Of a stretch of 64,000 nucleotides of DNA, positions 63,881-64,000 are shown piece by piece. The stretch is taken from NCBI RefSeq assembly GCF_002567005.1, contig NZ_NUZU01000039.1, positions 194,351 through 258,350 on the forward strand, given 5' to 3'. Position numbers and translations under genes: made by a program. The notes under the pieces are model-generated. The model was not told the origin of the DNA, searched no databases, and was given only the letters and a program-made list of their open reading frames with translations. Positions within the stretch are counted from its first letter, which is position 1, and the number at the start of each line of letters is the position of its first letter. This DNA is from Bacillus sp. AFS073361 (lineage in GTDB: Bacteria; Bacillota; Bacilli; Bacillales; Cytobacillaceae).

Positions 63881-64000
63881 TTGAAAATGTTACAACGCCC
63901 ACTAGTAAATGAGTACCCAGAATATTATAAACCGTATGTAACTCTAGTTCCTGATGGTGATCTATTATTACTTTTGAAGGAGCATTTGGTCAAAACAATC
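63881..64000 (+). CDS. DinB-like protein, N-terminal fragment (cut by window edge)
   Basis: The first 40 codons read MLQRPLVNEYPEYYKPYVTLVPDGD followed by a Leu-rich helix, matching the N terminus of DinB/YfiT-type four-helix metal-dependent hydrolase-like proteins of bacilli. Two in-frame starts fit the strong TAGGAGGGAG site: TTG at 63881 (6-nt spacing) and ATG at 63887 (12-nt spacing). The remainder lies outside the window. Confidence 0.65.
   Translation, partial: MKMLQRPLVNEYPEYYKPYVTLVPDGDLLLLLKEHLVKTI

Overview
The window looks like chromosomal DNA of a low-GC Gram-positive rod of the Bacillaceae. The reasons are strong AGGAGG-type ribosome binding sites, frequent TTG/GTG starts, U-tract terminators, a Bacillus-type GuaD and AdeC, LacI/CcpA-style operators, YesM/YesN two-component pairs, and two intergenic repeat elements of a kind common in Bacillus genomes. 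A Neobacillus-like species is my guess, but the sequence alone does not fix the genus.

Region 1 (0.1-13.5 kb) is a purine-nitrogen salvage block. One long minus-strand gene series runs XdhC-like factor, OHCU decarboxylase, uricase, hydroxyisourate hydrolase, allantoinase, an M20 amidohydrolase, then ureABCEFGD. In principle it converts urate to allantoin, allantoate, urea and finally ammonia. Facing away from it is a guanine deaminase-adenine deaminase operon that feeds xanthine and hypoxanthine into the route. The catalytic xanthine dehydrogenase subunits and a canonical allantoate-cleaving enzyme are not in the window.

Region 2 (13.5-17.3 kb) holds single genes: a BASS-family transporter, a DMT exporter, a DUF4097-like surface protein and a small Tyr/Pro-rich YuzC-like protein.

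Region 3 (17.3-60.4 kb) is a carbohydrate-utilisation island. It contains (a) a raffinose/melibiose system (LacI regulator, ABC importer, GH36 alpha-galactosidase, GH32 sucrose hydrolase, SemiSWEET) with two palindromic operators; (b) a glycerophosphodiesterase and a GH13 alpha-glucosidase; (c) a ThuA / two Gfo-Idh-MocA dehydrogenases / sugar epimerase operon with a divergent AraC regulator; (d) a secreted 1474-residue amylopullulanase with its LacI regulator and several operators; (e) a fructo-oligosaccharide operon (ABC importer, GH32, fructokinase); (f) two consecutive YesM/YesN two-component systems, a membrane-anchored binding protein and a divergent ABC importer. None of the three importers has its own ATPase, so they presumably share one MsmX-type ATPase encoded elsewhere.

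Two features stand out. First, at 46.96-48.63 kb, directly after a NERD-domain gene, there is an array of about 32 tandem 52-bp units, each containing a 10-bp inverted repeat. It is not CRISPR and is probably not protein-coding. Second, the promoters of the ThuA operon (32.6 kb) and of the two-component-linked ABC importer (57.1 kb) share a gap-free 65-bp block with 57 identical positions, including a 22-bp-spaced direct repeat upstream of a weak -35. This ties two operons 25 kb apart into one regulon, probably for import and C3-oxidation-type breakdown of an unknown glycoside.

Region 4 (60.4-64 kb) holds an intergenic repeat, a group II truncated haemoglobin, a VOC protein, an unrecognised helical protein, a small membrane protein and the start of a DinB-like gene cut by the window edge.
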